Below, in pieces: positions 37,148 to 49,600 of a DNA stretch of 64,000 nucleotides. The stretch is from Coturnix japonica (lineage: Eukaryota > Chordata > Aves > Galliformes > Phasianidae), in NCBI RefSeq assembly GCF_001577835.2, contig NC_029541.1, positions 2,723,141-2,787,140 on the forward strand, written 5' to 3'. Within the stretch, counting starts at the first letter, position 1; each line of letters starts with the position of its first letter. A model generated the notes under the pieces. It searched no databases, was not told where the DNA came from, and saw only the letters and a program-made list of their open reading frames with translations. The translations under genes and the position numbers were made by a program.

Positions 37148-40100
37148 ATGTTGCTGGGTAGGAAGCCGGAGGCGCCGCCCGGTGCAGGTGAGGAGGGTTA
37201 GAAGGGCCCCTAAGCACCCCGAGGGGGTCGGCGGAACAATGAGGCCTACGTGTGGGCCTAGCTGAGAGGGGGGCCTCCATCCAGGCCCTTGCAGCCCTTT
37301 GAAGGGGGGTCCTGAAGCCACTCTGCTTCACTCCTATGTATTTCTTGGGTCCTCTTAACACTGCGTCCTCTTAATATTATAAAAAACTAATTTATTGTGT
37401 TTTTTTTCCCTGCCTGTAATCCCCCCGTATCGTTTGTAAGGGATAACCTACTTCCCAGCTAGTCTGATCTGCTCCTTTTTGCATTGCTGCTCTCGATGAG
37501 GCCACTTTGGGATTATGTGCTTAATGCAGGGAGGGGAACGTGCTGCCTCCTGTTCCTGGAGGGTATATTTGTAGTTGGAGGGTATATTTGCAGTGTAAGC
37601 GTGGATTGAAAAAGGAGAAGCTCTAAATTAAAGCAAAAGTGTCGATCTAAGATTCCTAAAGGGTGTTATACGCTGGTATTATAACACTCTGAATGCCATA
37701 GTTAAATGTTATTTAATAATTATATGAGAACCTCCCAAGGAGGCTGTGGATGCCCCATCCCTGCAGGCATTCAAGGCCAGGCTGGATGTGGTTCTGGGCA
37801 GCTTGACCTGCTCATTGGCGACCCTACACATAGCAAGGGGTTGGAACTCAATGATCATTGTGATCCTTTTCAACCCAGGTTATTCTGTGATTCATGAGTT
37901 ACACCCAAACATTTGCAATATGAATTGTCAATAACTGTGTGGAACATTTCCAGCCAGGTTTGGAGACGGATTATATGACTCCTATATGAGGATAGATCAG
38001 CTTAGGTACCAAGAGTCTGCAAATGAAGAGCACAGCCCCTCAGGACTGCCTGCCCTCGGAAGATCTAATGTGAGTATTTTGAAGTTTGAGTGGTAATATA
38101 TGGCAAATATACGGCAAATATATGGTAAATACATGCAAATGGTTGAGGCCTTCTGCTGTGTCACATCTTGTGCTGGTAAGTACATCAGTCCACACACATT
38201 TTGCTTTAGCTGTTGCATGTTTCCGTTTCAGCTTCATTGAATCCCAAGGTTTCACTGTTAGGTTTGTGTCTTCAAATGTCTTATAAAAGTTTCTTTCTTT
38301 GGAAACTTGGGCAAAGAAAACACTGTCAGAACAATGGAAAATAAGCATTTTGCTGAACAGGATGCATTGAAAACCATCACCTAGTGTAGATTTATTATAT
38401 TACTAATTCATTTGGTCTTTGCCCTTCATTGAGCAAATACAGTAGCACAGGTTTCCTTTCTCGACTGCATTGAGAAAACAGAAGAAATACAGAGATTTGA
38501 TGAGCAGTAGTTTTGTGATGGGGGCAAATGTGAGCTCCTAAATGCAGTGTTTCAGTCACAGCATCACTACAGCTGCTCATAACTAAACAGAAATCAGTAG
38601 ACTGAAATTATACAGTGAAGTGCAAATATAATTATATGGGTGTTTTGTTTCTATAGTGCAACTTATCCTTCATTTGTATGTTGTCCATCACACCTGATGG
38701 CTTTTTAAGACCAACTTAAGGGCTGTAGAATGGCCTACATTCACCCTTACATATAAAAAGAGTGCAGTCTCAGTGGTATCTTGCATGCTGAGGTGTGCAG
38801 GGATGGAAACTGAGCTCAGCTTTAAAGGAGAAGCGTATGGATTTCAGTGATGCTCGGTTTCTTGCTTTGTGATGTAAAGTTACGTGAGAGCTGAGGATGC
38901 CTGATATGTGCAGCTGTTGCTTCTTTTCATCTCCAGCTATAGCAGAGAACATAAATATTTCTGCTTTGAGAATAGATGGGTTTGATTCAGTTTGTGGAAA
39001 TGACCGATGTACTTTGGAGAATAGTGTAGGAATTGGCTTTGAGTGTTTACTTATAAAACTTCAGCTGAAGTGAGAAGGATGTGAGAGTCTTTAATGTGGT
39101 GCCAGTTGTGTTGTCACTGTAATTTCCTGGCTTCTAACAGCGTGTTTTATCAACGACAAAGGAACACTGGGTAGCCTGGGATTTGTAAGAGCAAGCTGCT
39201 GAGGGAAAGCTGGTGTTGCTCAGAAGTCATCTGACTTCAAGTCAGATGGAACTCTGTGTGTGTCCTGCTGTTATGTGCATTGTGACAGGCACCTGAGAAT
39301 GAGAACTCAACCCTTGTTGCTATCCAGGCTGGATGTGGCTCTGGGCAGCCTGGTCTGGTGGTTGGCAACCCTACACATAGCAGGGGGTTGAAACCAGATG
39401 ATCATTGTGGTCCTTTTCATCCCAGGCTATTCTCAACTTAGGGATGTTGAGCCTGGTTTGGGCTCCAGAACCATCATTTGATCTTTAAGAAACAGTTGTG
39501 GTAGGAATATGCTCACAAATTCTATATTGAGGGAGTTAGAAACAGTAAGTATTTGCTGCAAACAACAACACGTTTAGATGGAACAGGGTTTGCTGAGCTT
39601 TTGTGCTTTGTCTTGTTTGTTTGTAAGCATGCTGCTTTATAGCGCTCCACTGAATGGTGTTTTTTCTGGCTCTGAAAAATACGCCTTCCTTATCTCAGGG
39701 GTTCAGCCAGGCTCCAAGAAAAAGGCGTTTATTCTGCATTACAAGGGCTGGGCTTTGCTTTTTTGCACTCAAGAGTTTCTGGCAAGGCGTGTCTCACAGC
39801 ACACGGTGGGCTGGGGCTGATAGGGCTCTGGGCAGTGAAACTCAAGAGGATGCGTCCAGTGGCCTCACCGCCCTTCATCTAAAACCAACAGCTGCAGGCA
39901 ATGCCCACCTTGTGGGCTTATGAGCAAAACACACCGTCTTTGAAGAGATGTAACTTGCTTTCGGTGAGAACATTCACTTCTTTTATTTATGGGCTGTGCT
40001 AGGATGTTAGATTTTGTGTAACTAAAAAGGAATTTGGTTTTATTGCTATGGCTCTGCAGGTTTATTTATATTTTTTTGTGTGATTCCTGTGCAGCTATTT

Positions 40101-42741
40101 CAGTTTTCGGGGATTGGGTTTGGCATGTGTCTCAAATCTTTATTTTTAGATTAAAGGACAGAATGGAAAACAGATGTTGCTACTCCAGTCTCGGCTTCTT
40201 CCATGTTGTGTGGGATAAAACAACACCTCTTTGCTGTCTGTCAGCATGGAGCATCAGTGGGAAGAGGAGGGGAGTAACTGCTGTGCAAATCATGGTCTGA
40301 ATTCCAGGGAGTTCAGCACTTACTTGTTTGAAAATGTCAAACTTGAATCTTCTTCTCGTATTTATTTGCTATTTTTGATGCAAATACTTTAACATATGGC
40401 AGTAAGGGGCAGTGGTTACAAGCTGCTGTCAAAGAATAAAAGATATTATTGATTATGAAGGATTTCTAAGTCTGTTTCCTTATAGTTATTCAGCTATTGT
40501 GATTCCAGAGGGACTGTGGTTATGATGTGTTTTTCCTCTTTAAAATAGAATAAACACAAAACCAAATGTTTATGTGTATGAAAAGCTTTATATACAGAAG
40601 ATATATCTTGTCCTGCTGCCATCCTTTTGCTGTCTGTTCAGCTTGGCTGTGCCAGACTAACATCATTTGCTGTTGCTTCTTTGTCTTCCAGTGGCGTGCC
40701 TGTCTCTGCAATATTGCTAACACTTCCCTGCACATTCATGTTGTGTTGCTCGTTTCAGACAGGTGCAGATTGCATCTGTCATTGGTTGTGTTTGCTGCAG
40801 CCGTGTTTAAAGCTAAACATAGCCGTTCCCCTGGCTGTTTGCTGACTGTGTGCATGCTGCTGGAGATTGGCATTGTATCCTTGTTTGAATGTTTGACTCT
40901 CTAGGGTTTACCCTTATGGGCTTAAAAACACATTTGTGCATGCGCTTGTTTCACTAAGTTGCATTCTCTTTGTGCATTTCCCTTCTCTAACATCACTTCT
41001 AACTTGAGTTAGCTTAGGTAGGACGTGCAGCATTCTTTATTTGTTCCCAATGGAAATGCAAACCACGCTTGTATTACTGTTTTTATTTGTGATACTGATT
41101 TTGTTCTCGGTCTGTGCTTTAAAAAGATTAAATAAAGCTTTTTTTGTGTGTGTGTGTTTCTATCTGTAGGTTTGTAGCACCAAGCTTGCAATGAAGGATC
41201 ACCCTCTGAGTGGGAGCCAGGTCAAAGTGGAACAATTGTTTGAAGACTCTGGGAACAGAAGAAGTGGTTCCCTTCAGTCTGCAGGAATTACTTGTTCAGA
41301 AAGATCTCTTCCTTCCCTGACAAGAGATAAAAGCATAGAGAGCTTAAGCACTTCTAAAGGTGGCATCAGTTCCTCAAAAGCACACAAGGCTATTTCCCAA
41401 GCTCCAGAAGAAGCCGTCAAACAGTACAAGCATCAATTATCAGCATATGAGCAGCAAGAGATATTTAACTTCTCTGAGATTTACTTTGTGGGTCCAGCTG
41501 CAAAGAAGAGGCAAGGAGTGATTGGTGGCCCCAACAACGGAGGTTATGATGATGACCAAGGCAGCTACATTCATGTGCCCCACGACCATCTCGCTTACCG
41601 CTACGAAGTGCTCAAAATCATTGGTAAGGGCAGTTTTGGACAAGTTGCTAAAGTCTATGACCACAAACTCCACCAGCATTTAGCCTTAAAGATGGTTCGC
41701 AATGAAAAGAGATTCCATCGTCAAGCAGCAGAAGAAATCCGGATCCTGGAGCACCTGAAGAAACAGGATAAAAGTGGCAGCATGAATGTTATTCACATGT
41801 TGGAAAACTTCACATTTCGGAACCACATCTGTATGACTTTTGAACTCTTGAGTATGAACTTGTATGAGCTGATTAAGAGAAATAAGTTCCAGGGTTTCAG
41901 CATCCAGCTGGTGCGTAAGTTTGCTCACTCTATACTGCAGTGCTTGGATGCGCTCTATAGAAACAAAATCATACACTGTGACTTGAAGCCGGAAAATATC
42001 CTTCTCAAACAGCAAGGGAGGAGTGGAATCAAGGTTATAGATTTTGGGTCCAGCTGTTTTGAGCACCAAAGAGTCTACACGTACATTCAGTCTCGATTTT
42101 ATCGAGCACCAGAGGTAATTCTAGGAAGTCGCTATGGGATGCCCATAGATATGTGGAGTTTTGGCTGTATTCTGGTGGAGCTATTGACTGGATACCCTCT
42201 TTTTCCTGGAGAGGACGAGGGAGACCAATTGGCTTGTATGATGGAACTTCTCGGAATGCCCCCTCAGAAGCTTTTGGATCAATCCAAGCGAGCCAAAAAC
42301 TTTATCAACTCCAAGGGTCATCCTCGTTACTGCACTGTAACTACACATGCAGATGGAAGAGTGACCCTCAACGGGAGCCGATCGCGCAGGGGGAAAGTGC
42401 GAGGTGCTCCAGGGAACAAGGACTGGGTGACAGCACTGAAAGGCTGTGACGATCCCTTGTTCATAGAGTTCTTAAAGGAATGTCTCAGCTGGGATCCTGC
42501 CGTGCGCATGACTCCAAGTCAAGCTTTAAGGCACCCGTGGATTTGTAAACGAACACCCAAACCACCCAGCACTGATAAAACCTCCAGTAAAAGGATTTCT
42601 AGCTACACGAGTTCTTTCACGGGAATTGGTTCCAAGTTGCCTCCTGTGGTTGGGGTAGCAAACAAGCTGAGGGCTAACTTAACATCCGACGCCAATGGCA
42701 GTATACCTTTATGCACTGTGCTGCCGAAGCTGGTCAGCTAG
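37148..42741 (+). CDS. DYRK3: Dual-specificity tyrosine-phosphorylation-regulated kinase 3, complete
   Basis: DYRK-family kinase that autophosphorylates a loop tyrosine and then phosphorylates Ser/Thr; it dissolves stress granules and other condensates and supports mTORC1 recovery and mitosis. Coding exons 37148-37187, 37954-38069, 41170-42741 join in frame to 575 aa (human 588). The N-terminus [13 protein letters not shown] plus [10 protein letters not shown] lines up with human GRKDAGPPGA and LGDGVYD. The large last exon carries the DYRK-homology box ([11 protein letters not shown]), glycine loop GKGSFG (204-209), ATP lysine K226 (LALKMV), HCDLKPEN with D323, DFG at 343-345, the activation-loop YTY (355-357) and SRFYRAPE. 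It ends [13 protein letters not shown], as in human. The start has A at -3; in-frame Met60 (41191), at the head of the last exon, could serve a shorter form. DYRK2 is the nearest paralogue, but the C-terminus fits DYRK3. Confidence 0.95.
37728..37898 (+). repeat. CR1 LINE 3' end in DYRK3 intron 1
   Basis: The run from CTCCCAAGGAGGCTGTGGAT through GGCCAGGCTGGATGTGG to GGTTGGAACTCAATGATC and the ATTCTGTGATTC terminus is the standard CR1 3' end in plus orientation. 5'-truncated and non-coding. Confidence 0.9.
38096..38140 (+). repeat. Short 11-bp tandem repeat (4 units) after DYRK3 exon 2
   Basis: Four diverged copies of ATATGGCAAAT about 25 bases downstream of the exon 2 donor. Small, AT-rich and probably neutral. 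Confidence 0.6.
39320..39436 (+). repeat. CR1 LINE 3'-end fragment in DYRK3 intron 2
   Basis: CAGGCTGGATGTGGCTCTGG through CAACCCTACACATAGCAGG to GATGATCATTGTGGTCC. It shares the diagnostic ACCCTACACATAGCA phrase with the copy at 37728, so both probably belong to the same CR1 subfamily. The terminal octamer is decayed. Confidence 0.85.
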
Positions 42742-43670
42742 TAGCGAATCATCTTATTTCCAGAACACATACTTTTTATTTTAATTATTTGTTAATAACG
42801 TCAAAGGAAGTTAAAGGCAGAGGTTTTTAATGGATTTAAACATTTAAAGGGCTAACTTTTATCAGACTGTTTCTCTTGCAGCGAGGTGCGGATGGCATTC
42901 TAGGTAGGTCAGGTCATCTGATGAGTAACGTGGCAGTTTGGCTGCTGTGCTATGTAATAATGCTGTTTTGGAAACCAAACTAGACAGCTTAGGAGGTTAT
43001 TTTGCTTAGGACACAAGGGAAATTGACTTACAATGTATATTTTCAGTTAATCCCCAAATTAACTTATTTTGGGGAGAGTTTTTACACCCGTTTTCACAAG
43101 CACAAATGCGTTATGGGTGTAATGCATTAAGAACTCACTAACTTGTGTCTGAAAGATTGGACTCCTCTGTGCTGCTTTTCCCTCATCTATTCTAAGAATT
43201 TTAAGGAATACCTTTGGGTAGAAATGCTGACAAATTTGGTGTTGACATTTTATAGCCTGAATTGTATTTTATTTCAGGAACGCCATGGAACACAGGAGGT
43301 GTAGGTAGATGTAATTCCTGCACATGTGCTATTTCCCTTTACAGTCTGTGGGAGGCTGACAGGGAAGCTCAGGAGCAGAAGGAGTCCATTGCAGGCATGG
43401 GCAGCTTTGTTTGGGGCTGATGATTCCATGACATGTTTCTTGGAGCTCAGATTAAGAAGCTCTCCCAGGTGTGTGTGTATATGTGTGTGTGTGTTTGCTT
43501 GTTGGTGTGAGTTCTAGGTTTGGTTTTGTTGTGTGTGTGAAGTCTATTGAATTCCATGGAACTCTAAAGCATGCCATGCTGGTCAGACAAGTAAAAGTTC
43601 TTAAGATGTAGAATATAAGAAGAAAACATGTGTGGAACAGCCCTAATAAATGGAATAGCTCTCCAAAATC
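42742..43670 (+). other. DYRK3 3' UTR (at least the proximal part)
   Basis: AT-rich non-coding sequence after the stop codon. The first canonical plus-strand AATAAA is at 43645-43650, giving a UTR of about 0.9 kb. Another signal at 44639-44644 could extend it. It contains a GT microsatellite (43469-43495). Confidence 0.45.
43469..43495 (+). repeat. (GT)n microsatellite
   Basis: Imperfect GT dinucleotide run interrupted by TATAT, within the presumed DYRK3 3' UTR. Confidence 0.8.
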
Positions 43671-46600
43671 TCAGTGTAATCTCAGGAAGGACTGATAAGA
43701 TACAAAAAAATTCATAGATCCAAATCAAACTGCGTTATGAGATAAATTATTTTAGTCCTAATCATATTCCTTTGGGTCTGAGAGAGATGTTTCTGCATGC
43801 TGAGATGTGTAGGCTTCTAATTCCTTTATCTTCCAAGAACATGGGGTGGTGGTGTGACCTGTAACGATAGCAGCACAACTTGTTCTGGTTCTTAGCTCTT
43901 GGAGCCACATGGCGTGGGTCCATTTACAAAAACATCTGATCTCTTGCCAGGTTCCTGAATGCAATTTTAAACACAATTTAGAACTCTTATGAAGAGAGGG
44001 TTTTAAATTTAATGAGTTTCTCCGCAGCAAGTTTTTAGTATTAAAACAAGGAGTCTCTGGTTCTACAAACAAAAGAAGGATCAGGGTGATTTGTAAGATA
44101 AGGTGACCACATGTTCAATAGCAGAGCTGGCTTCTGAGGAGATGGGGCTGAGCTTTCAGCTTCTCCCTATTCTAATTACAGCACTGCTCAAAAGCTGGAT
44201 GGAGGCGTGGATGGAAAGGCCAAAGAGTGAGAGCCAAAGCCCCAGGCTTCCCACAACTGTTCTTTAAGTGGAGATTCTCACATAGGAGCTTTGCTGACTT
44301 CTGTTTTATGAGAGTAAATGCACTAAGCTCAGTAATGCTATTCAAATAGTGTAGTCTAGCTTTTATCCACGTGGCCACGAGCAACAGCAGTGTGTGTGTG
44401 TGCTGTGTTTGTTGTTCACTTCACACTAAGGCACGAGTGGTATTTTATGTTTAGAGAAGCTGAATGATGTTTTATTAGAACATACAAGCAGGGAAACAGA
44501 TTTTGGGGGGGGGAGGGAAGTGATAGGACACACCACCAATGTCAGCAGCATCTCTAATAGAAGGGACACATTTCCCAAAGCCAGAACGTCCCGTTTCCTC
44601 TGATTTTCCTATTTGCATTTTTAACTTTCTTTTATTTAAATAAACCAGGTGGGCGAGGAAGAAGGGGAACCTTGTGAGGAGCAGTAGCTTGGTAAGAAAG
44701 GTGTGTAGAAAAGGAGCACTTGGCATAGAAGGGCTGTAGAGTGGCAGTAGTGTTTGGAGCCAGGAAGAAGACAGAGTGTTTGTGTTAGGAGCTGTACAAG
44801 GAGGAGATGGAATACCCTGTTTTAGGAGCAGCAACCAGTGGCTTGGCTGTAGAATGCTTTCATCTCTAAAATACCCAATGTGGAATGATTGTTCTCCTGG
44901 GACTTCTGGGATCTGGTTATGACGAGGCAACTTCTCACATCACAGCTGCGAAGCAACAAATGGAGTCATTAGCTGGCAAAAACGTTGCCTTTTTTACCTC
45001 AAAATGTTGTGTTCACCTTGACCTGACTGAGCAAGGTGCTCTCTGTGAGCTGCACATGTTGAAGAATCAACCTTATTTACCTGGGACTACTCCTGTGTTT
45101 TAAAATCACACAGTTAACTGTCTTGCTAATCTGTTCTATGTAGCCACAGCAGATGAGAAGGAAAAAGAAGCAACTTTGGAAGATTTCTACTATATTGAAA
45201 AGAGGTTCTACATAACCCAGAGCTCTGTTTTCATTTACTAAGCCCTGTGTTCTTTATGCAGTATTTGCTTTCTAAGAATAGCGTGGCACAGTGTGCCCGA
45301 AGTGGAAGAGCCCTTCAAGGGAGCTCATAAATTCAGTGTCTGTGTGAGCTGAGTTCTCATACCTGCAAACACTTCCCTTGTTGAACTCGTGGTGGGTTCC
45401 TATGGGAATCACACACAGCCACGCTCACAGGGCTGGAACACAGGCTGTGTTGTTAACAGTGTCGTTTATCAATCATGGATCTGCTTGCAGTGACAGTCTT
45501 CAGTGAGATGATGTCGAATCTCAAGTCCACATTTGCTTTTTGAGAAGCTGAGCACTATAAATGAGGTCCGAGGTTATCAGAAGTGCATCGCTTTCATTAC
45601 TTGTAATACTGGTTAGGATGTTGAAGTGATACAGTGCTGAACTCATCTAAATAGATGAACGCAACAGTGTTTGTTTTTGAGGAACCTCTTTGTTTTACCA
45701 GCACTCATGAGGTTCCCCTGCACCCTCAATTGTGTTCTCTTAGGAAGTTAGCACGACACAAATGCCAATTGCTTGGGTTTCTAACCAAACATCCATCACA
45801 TTTCTAGGAACTATAATGAAACCACCTGGACTTGTTTGTCGATGCTCCTTATGATGTTTCTTTCTGTTTGACTACTCGTTATCATTAGTCTTTGTGTTGG
45901 AAGTAACGCGCTGTGTTCATCGTCCGCGTTTTTAGCTGTTTGTTTTAGCAATATCTTTTTTTAACTATAAAACAAATGATAAGGCAGAGCATCTGCCAGA
46001 TATGCATCGCTTTTACACCGGGGTCCAAATACCACGTGGCTGTTTCAGTTGCAAAGAGAAACTTGTTTCTGTTTGAACTCAGTGATGTGGGATGTGATGC
46101 TGCAGCCCCCAAAGCTGGTTTGGGCTCTGCCTCCAGTGGGCTCCTTGTTAAGGTTTGCTACCCAGTCTGACCTGTCTGAATGGGAGTTCTGCTTGTCTGC
46201 TAAGCTCAGAGCTCAGAACAAACCCCTCTGTAAGGTTTGAGGTGTGTTATGCAGTCTGCCATTGTTTACAATAGCTGCGAACTAATAGGGCTTCCGTGCA
46301 GGTGGAAGCTGTTGGAATTAGGAATTTAGCGGTAGAGGTTCTTTGCAATGGTCATCTTTGAATCTACCTCTGAAATAAACCTCGGGTCCTTTTTAAAGGG
46401 ATGTTCACTGCAGGCTGCAGCTCTATTTTGTTTCTTTTTAAACACTAATAGCTGTTTTGGCTGCGAAACGTCCACATGATGATCTCAGCGATGTCTTACT
46501 AATCCTACCCACACAAACGAAAGGCTGATTGTGCGCTCGGATCTGGGCTGAAATGATTGACACAAATCCCCCCCTGCCTGCCAAAGTTTAATGCCGGTAT

Positions 46601-49600
46601 GGAAGCGAAGAGCCAAAATAACATGGAAAGATCTGCAGCGCTTCTCTGCGGTACCCAGCTGGGATGGAAAGCAAACCACAGTGAAAGACTTCTCCTTAAT
46701 TCAAAGAGCTTGCAGCTTTTCCATGTGTCAAGCACTAGGAGGCTGTGGGTACCCAGCATCTATCAAACTGGACGTCATGGTTTTATATCTGATGTATATC
46801 GAAGATACCACTTGATTCTTGTTATTTTTTTTTAACTTGATATGGCTGCATTTCCCATGTAGCATCAAAGAGCCCCAAACTCTGCCAACACTTTGTTCTC
46901 AGCTCCCACTGTCACATTTAGACCTTGGGGTCAGCAGAGCAGTCTTGCATGGGTGAGCATCGCTGTGTTCATAGGGAACACAGGCTGCAGCCCTGCAGGA
47001 ATAACCCGTGTTCCCTATCCATAGTACTGTGCCTTATTATTTTACCAGCCTACATTCGTCTTGGTGCAATGAATTTACTATTCAGGGTTTCTTATCCTTT
47101 GCAGCTGTCCACACTTTATGTCGGTGTGTGTGTGTGAGGAATTCACAGGTTAGCCTTCTTATTGTAAATACAGTGAGGTGGAAATGTAGGAAACACTTTA
47201 AGGTGCATGTGAATATAACCCTGTGAAGGAACACTTTCAGTCAGTCTCAAACTCTGTATCTAAATGTGACGGGCAGATATTTCCTAACGTTGTACTTCTG
47301 GTTGTTTTTAAAAGCAAATAAATGCATCATTTTCTTTAGCAGCAGACTGTGAATTCCTGAAAGAAGAGCTTGGTTTTAATCTATTCCGGATCGCTTCAGT
47401 GCTGCTGTAGTTTGTGCTACCCTCTGTGTCTAAGCAGAGATGGGCAGGAGGTTTTTGGCCTCGACGTGGTGATTTCAGTGCCTCTGTGCTGATGGAGAGG
47501 AGTGCTCCGATGTGACAAACGTGCTGTAATTAGAACGTCCTGAAGTTTTGCCATAACATTGGTTGGTCATCACTTTCTTATTTAGCCCGGTGGAGATCTT
47601 TTTAAAGCTCAGAATCCTGCTTATCCCTGGGCTGCGTTGAGAAATCCAGCGGCAGCCACTTAAGGAAGATTTGCTTTTATTAGAAACCTATAAATGGGTA
47701 ACGTCCCGCACACCAGTGGATATCAGAATAGTTGGGAGGTGAAGTCATCCTGCCATAAAAAGGTCTGGAGTTATGACCTGCGTGGTTAAGTGATGTACGT
47801 TACATGCAGAGACTCTTTGCAAGGCAGCAGAATGGGGTCTTTCCCTTCTTTTAGTGGGGGTGAATGGCAGATGTTTGATTAAACAAGAAGTTTATGGGCT
47901 GATACAGCAACAGAGTGTGTACATACAGACTCTGAGTGTTCTCTGAGCTCCTTTATGAGCGGATACATGGATGTAGGTGCGGGCTGTAGGCTCTGGGCTG
48001 TGTGTGTTCCCCATAGGGCTGCAGTGGCACTCAGCCCTTCACACAGGCACTGCTCACAGGAGGGTTTGGCCCATGCTTTGCGATTGCTTGGGCTGCCGAG
48101 GTGACTTTTGCCCATAATTAGGTTTTCTTGAAGCATCAGCTAACGAGCCAATGCTGCTCTCCATGTGATTCATCTAATCCTTTTATAAACTGAGTCCTCC
48201 TCTGCACAGAAGATGAATGAATGGTGGGCCGTGCTGGGGTTGTTTTCTTTCCTCTTGTCAGATCTGCCTGAAGGGTTCTGCAAACACTTCTCAGGACAAC
48301 CACAACCACGCGTGTGGGTGCTCAGAAGCACAGTTGCTCTGAAGGCCTGCATTGGAGTGATGTCCTTAATATCTCCATTCAGAACTGGGTGACAGCAGTG
48401 CTGGAAGTTGTGGCATTGCTGCTCCGGGAATCACTGGTGATGGATGGCAGAAATGAAGCGATGCCTGAGGGCTGAGCAGCCAGCTGTGAAGGCATCAAAC
48501 AGGAAAGGTCACGCAGGGAATTCACACCAGAAGTTCCCTGTCTTGAATCGAAGCACAAAATAAATGTGGGGCAGGCAAGCAGGGATGGTTTTTCTGGTAT
48601 GAGCATAAATCTCTCAGCCATAAGCTGTATATCCCCTGTATATCCCTTTGCAATTCCCTGTGTTGCCGTTGCCCTGTGCAGAGCTCAGTGCATTGCAAGC
48701 TTTTGGCACCATGCACTGCCAGCTCCTCCTGCAGCATGTGTGCCTACAGCTGTGTGCTGCCTGCATGTTCCTCTGGTCTCCTTTGGATGCAGATAAATAC
48801 TGTAGCAACCAGGATGCTGCAGTTTCTGCTCCTTTGCTGGGCAGCACTGCAGGATCCTGGGTGCTTTATATCTCATTTCTTGCTATGTGAAACACTGATT
48901 GTGCTTTAGGAGCACCAAGGGGGTGAGAGACAGATAAGACTTCCTGCTCAGCTTTTTTCCTTCCCCCTGCTGCAATCACATGCAGGGCTGTAACTATTTC
49001 CAGCCCTTCCTTTAGCACTTGCAGGACCACGCGTGACCCATTGACACATCCCAGTGTGATGGGAAATGCATGAGACTGGCACAAAGCTTTATAAATACCC
49101 CTTGGTGATTCATTTCTTTTCCCTTAGACCTGACCCTTCCCTTGTTGCAGTGCAGCGAAGGGATGGCACGGGGTGATGGTCCCCACCTGCAGCTGCATCC
49201 TGCCCATCTCAATGCATGCAGAAGGGCAACATGCATCACTCAAAGCTGTGTGAGAAGATCCCTGCAGCACAGCCTGGGCTGCTCACCACGAGCAAAACCA
49301 TTTGTAATGGAAACAGATCCCTTCCACCCAAATAAATAGATACTCCTGGCCTTAATAAATAAGTAACATAAATAGAGGGAGCTACATCTTACCTAGCTGC
49401 TGTTGCTATTATTTCCGTTGCTACATAAACAGTTTTATTTCTGGCCAGTGGCACATGCCAGGTCACAGCCTGCTGCAATGTAATCTCTGTTCCTGGTTTC
49501 AGCACACCGGGGTGGATATGGTGCTGTCAGTGCAAGGCCCTTCCCTCACAGCCCTCAGCAGCTGCTCCAGTTGGTCTCAGGCACTTTCAACCTGTTGCTC

